The position numbers and the translations under genes were made by a program. This document shows, piece by piece, positions 62,034 through 64,000 of a stretch of 64,000 nt of DNA (position 1 is the first letter of the stretch; every line of letters begins with the position of its first letter). The notes under the pieces were generated by a model that ran no database searches, was not told the origin of the DNA, and worked only from the letters and a program-made list of their open reading frames with translations. Origin of the DNA: Bacteroidota bacterium (GTDB lineage: Bacteria; Bacteroidota; Bacteroidia; Bacteroidales; JAAUTT01); the NCBI GenBank assembly GCA_030706405.1, contig JAUZOO010000014.1:1-64000 (forward strand), written 5' to 3'.

Positions 62034-64000
62034 TTAAAATGAGAACTGGAGTCCAAAGAATACTTCCTTTGAGTTGGGATAGGTTGCTAACCAAGGAGCC
62101 ACAGCATCAATACCCCTATTCAAGTTATAACGTCCATTGTCAAGATAGTTTACAGAAGCTACTTCAGGGTCAAATCCTGAATATTTGGTAAATGTTAACA
62201 GGTTTTTTCCGCCGACATATACCCTCATACGGTCAATTTTATATTTTCCAAGTAATGATTTTGGGAAAGTGTATCCTAATGTTAATGATTTCAGCCTTAA
62301 ATAAGAACCATCTTCAACAAAACGGTCTGAAACCCTTAAGTTTTTATTTGGGTCACCCAATACGGCACGTGGTATATCTGTGTCAGTATTCTTGTGATAG
62401 GTAACTCCGGAAATAACCACATCTTCAGCACGATAACGATTTAACACGCTTGAAAAATCATTATAATAGTGGTACATACCTTCGCCCCAGTACTTACTGT
62501 TGTTATAAATATCGTTACCATAAGAACCTTGCCAGATCATTGAGAAATCTAACTTACCATAATTTCCCATATCATAGCTAGCATCGAAATTAAAGCCATA
62601 ACTAAATTTAGGAATAGGATTACCTATATATCTTTTATCTTTTGAATCTATGGCCCCGCTATTATCAAAATCTTTAAACCGTATATCACCTAATCCTGCA
62701 TTAGGAGCAAAAGCCTTATCAGCATCTAACTGTGCTTGGGTTTTATATAAACCATCGGTTACATACCCCCAGAACTGACCAATAGACCCTCCAACTGCTG
62801 TTCTCGTAACATTTTCACCTGCAGGGCTAACATTTCCGGATAAGATTTCATTCTGAGCACCTAAACTTTCGACTTTATTTTTAACAGTCGATAAATTTTC
62901 CGATACCGAATAGTATAGTTTCCCTACAGTTTCTCGATAGGTAAGTGCAACCTCCAGCCCTTTATTGTTGATACTACCTGCATTAAGCACAGGGGATGCA
63001 TCTTCAAAACCGGCAGTATAAGAAATGGGGACATTAACCAACATGTCTTTCGTAGTTTTATCGAAGTAATCTACAGTCAATGACAACCTATCTTTTAATA
63101 CCCGTAAATCAAGACCATAATCGGTAGAATAGGATGATTCCCATTTTACGTCTTTGTTCGCCGGTTGAATTGGCAATGCACCAATGGTTTTAGTACCATT
63201 TAAATAATACCAGCTATTAAAACTTACTGTATTTTGGTATTGGAAGTGTGAAATATCCTGGTTACCGATTGAACCGTAACTAGCCCTAAGTTTTAAGTCG
63301 CTGATAAAGTCAATGTTTCTCATAAAATTTTCTTTGCTTATTCTCCATGCACCTGATATAGAAGGGAAGTTACCATATCTGTGAGTTGAACCGAAATTTG
63401 ATGAACCATCCCGGCGGAAGTTGGCAGTAATCATATATTTACTCTTATAGCTGTAATTAAGACGTCCTAAAAATGAATACATTGCCCATTTATCTATATC
63501 CGAATTTACATCCTTTGTAGATGCATCCAGTGTAGTGCTAAGAATTGGCACATCTGGACTTGGAAAATCCGATGCAGCAGCATGTATTTGTGAATATTTC
63601 GATTTTTCTGAAGTAACACCAACTACAGCACTAAAAGAATGACCATTAATTTCCTTATCGTACGATAACGTATTTTCATAAAGGAAGCGTTCATTAACGG
63701 TACTTTCCATAGTTAAATCGTCAGATGGGTTACTACTGTAAGCAGTTGTATATCTTTGCACATAACGTTGGAACCTTCCTCTACCCAAACTGACCCCCAT
63801 GTTAAATTTATATTTTAACCCCGGAAGAATCTCATAATTAGCCCACCAGTTACCACTTAAATCAATGTTCGAATTATTATCGGAATTAAAGTTTGCAACT
63901 TGTAATGGGTTTGCAACATCAGTTCCGTTTCCGGCATTACCATAACCTGTAGAGGTTGTTTTATCGTAAACAGGACAGGTCGATGACCACTTTTCAGCGT
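62034..64000 (-). CDS. SusC/RagA-family TonB-dependent receptor (5' part outside window)
   Basis: The frame is open to the window edge, so the N-terminal signal, CarboxypepD-like domain and plug are missing. The visible 655 residues or so are the C-terminal part of the beta-barrel, with GDIRFKDFDNSGAIDSKDKR, YIGNPIPKFSYGFNFDASYD, GSYLRLKSLTLGYTFPKSLL and the terminal aromatic VFFGLQFSF. SusC imports oligomers across the outer membrane with TonB energy. AT-richer than most of the window, as is its SusD partner. Confidence 0.95.
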   Translation of the reverse strand, partial: AEKWSSTCPVYDKTTSTGYGNAGNGTDVANPLQVANFNSDNNSNIDLSGNWWANYEILPGLKYKFNMGVSLGRGRFQRYVQRYTTAYSSNPSDDLTMESTVNERFLYENTLSYDKEINGHSFSAVVGVTSEKSKYSQIHAAASDFPSPDVPILSTTLDASTKDVNSDIDKWAMYSFLGRLNYSYKSKYMITANFRRDGSSNFGSTHRYGNFPSISGAWRISKENFMRNIDFISDLKLRASYGSIGNQDISHFQYQNTVSFNSWYYLNGTKTIGALPIQPANKDVKWESSYSTDYGLDLRVLKDRLSLTVDYFDKTTKDMLVNVPISYTAGFEDASPVLNAGSINNKGLEVALTYRETVGKLYYSVSENLSTVKNKVESLGAQNEILSGNVSPAGENVTRTAVGGSIGQFWGYVTDGLYKTQAQLDADKAFAPNAGLGDIRFKDFDNSGAIDSKDKRYIGNPIPKFSYGFNFDASYDMGNYGKLDFSMIWQGSYGNDIYNNSKYWGEGMYHYYNDFSSVLNRYRAEDVVISGVTYHKNTDTDIPRAVLGDPNKNLRVSDRFVEDGSYLRLKSLTLGYTFPKSLLGKYKIDRMRVYVGGKNLLTFTKYSGFDPEVASVNYLDNGRYNLNRGIDAVAPWLATYPNSKEVFFGLQFSF

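Overview
The window looks like chromosome from a member of the Bacteroidota, probably a free-living anaerobe or microaerophile close to Bacteroidales/Marinilabiliales. The support is a SusC/SusD pair, the type IX secretion and gliding genes porX and gldH, a ricT-type PSP1 gene next to holB, an S46 dipeptidyl peptidase, many TAnnTTTG-type -7 promoter boxes, and two-subunit methylmalonyl-CoA mutase. A superoxide-reductase-like protein and the futalosine enzyme MqnC point to low-oxygen respiration with menaquinone. Overall G+C looks like the low to mid 40s percent by eye, with AT-rich islands (RHS tip, FkbM gene, SusC/D locus). No replicon origin, rRNA operon, prophage or CRISPR array was seen.

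Layout. 1-3.9 kb is accessory DNA: the 3' part of an RHS/YD-repeat protein with a metallopeptidase-like (HELVH) C-terminal tip, a candidate immunity lipoprotein one base downstream, a broken XRE regulator, a structured repeat and a small RHH-like protein. 4-9.7 kb carries cell-envelope genes (MOP flippase, GT39-like glycosyltransferase, PagL-like lipid A deacylase) with HD and HAD phosphohydrolases. 9.9-14.1 kb is a minus-strand housekeeping block (ATL protein, trmB, gldH, ricT, holB). 14.2-18.7 kb is plus-strand (pgk, AraC-GyrI regulator, cysE, cysK). 18.8-28.7 kb holds rnhA, DPP7-like peptidase, an RsmB-type methyltransferase, prc, ald, tsaE and porX, followed by tRNA-Leu(CAA). 29-34 kb is a low-density region of small secreted proteins of unknown function, repeats and an orphan FkbM methyltransferase. 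34.1-42.2 kb holds lysA, a DUF2752-like protein, a GH51 arabinofuranosidase, mscL and a TonB-plug/MG2 protein. 42.3-46.8 kb is the methylmalonyl-CoA mutase operon, split by a small terminal-inverted-repeat element with a GxxExxY nuclease-like gene. 47-60 kb is housekeeping (pdxA, pepA, mqnC, lytic transglycosylase, rseP-dxr-M23 operon, SOR-like protein, initiator tRNA, Usp, asnS). 60.2 kb to the end is a SusD/SusC nutrient-uptake pair cut by the window edge.

The most unusual material is non-coding. (i) A family of 41-42-bp tandem repeats at three loci shares the box GCCTGA-N-TTTTT, and two of these arrays abut a 169-bp structured repeat. (ii) The 169-bp repeat occurs twice in direct orientation around a small secreted coiled-coil gene. 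(iii) An approximately 85-bp hairpin repeat has two copies whose stems co-vary. (iv) A 448-bp element has 27-bp inverted ends flush with the start and stop of a PD-(D/E)XK-like gene and sits between mutA and mutB, with a solo palindrome of the same core at 18.7 kb. The best candidate functional system is the RHS metallopeptidase-tip/lipoprotein pair at the left edge. All family names rest on motif recognition by eye; no database search was run.
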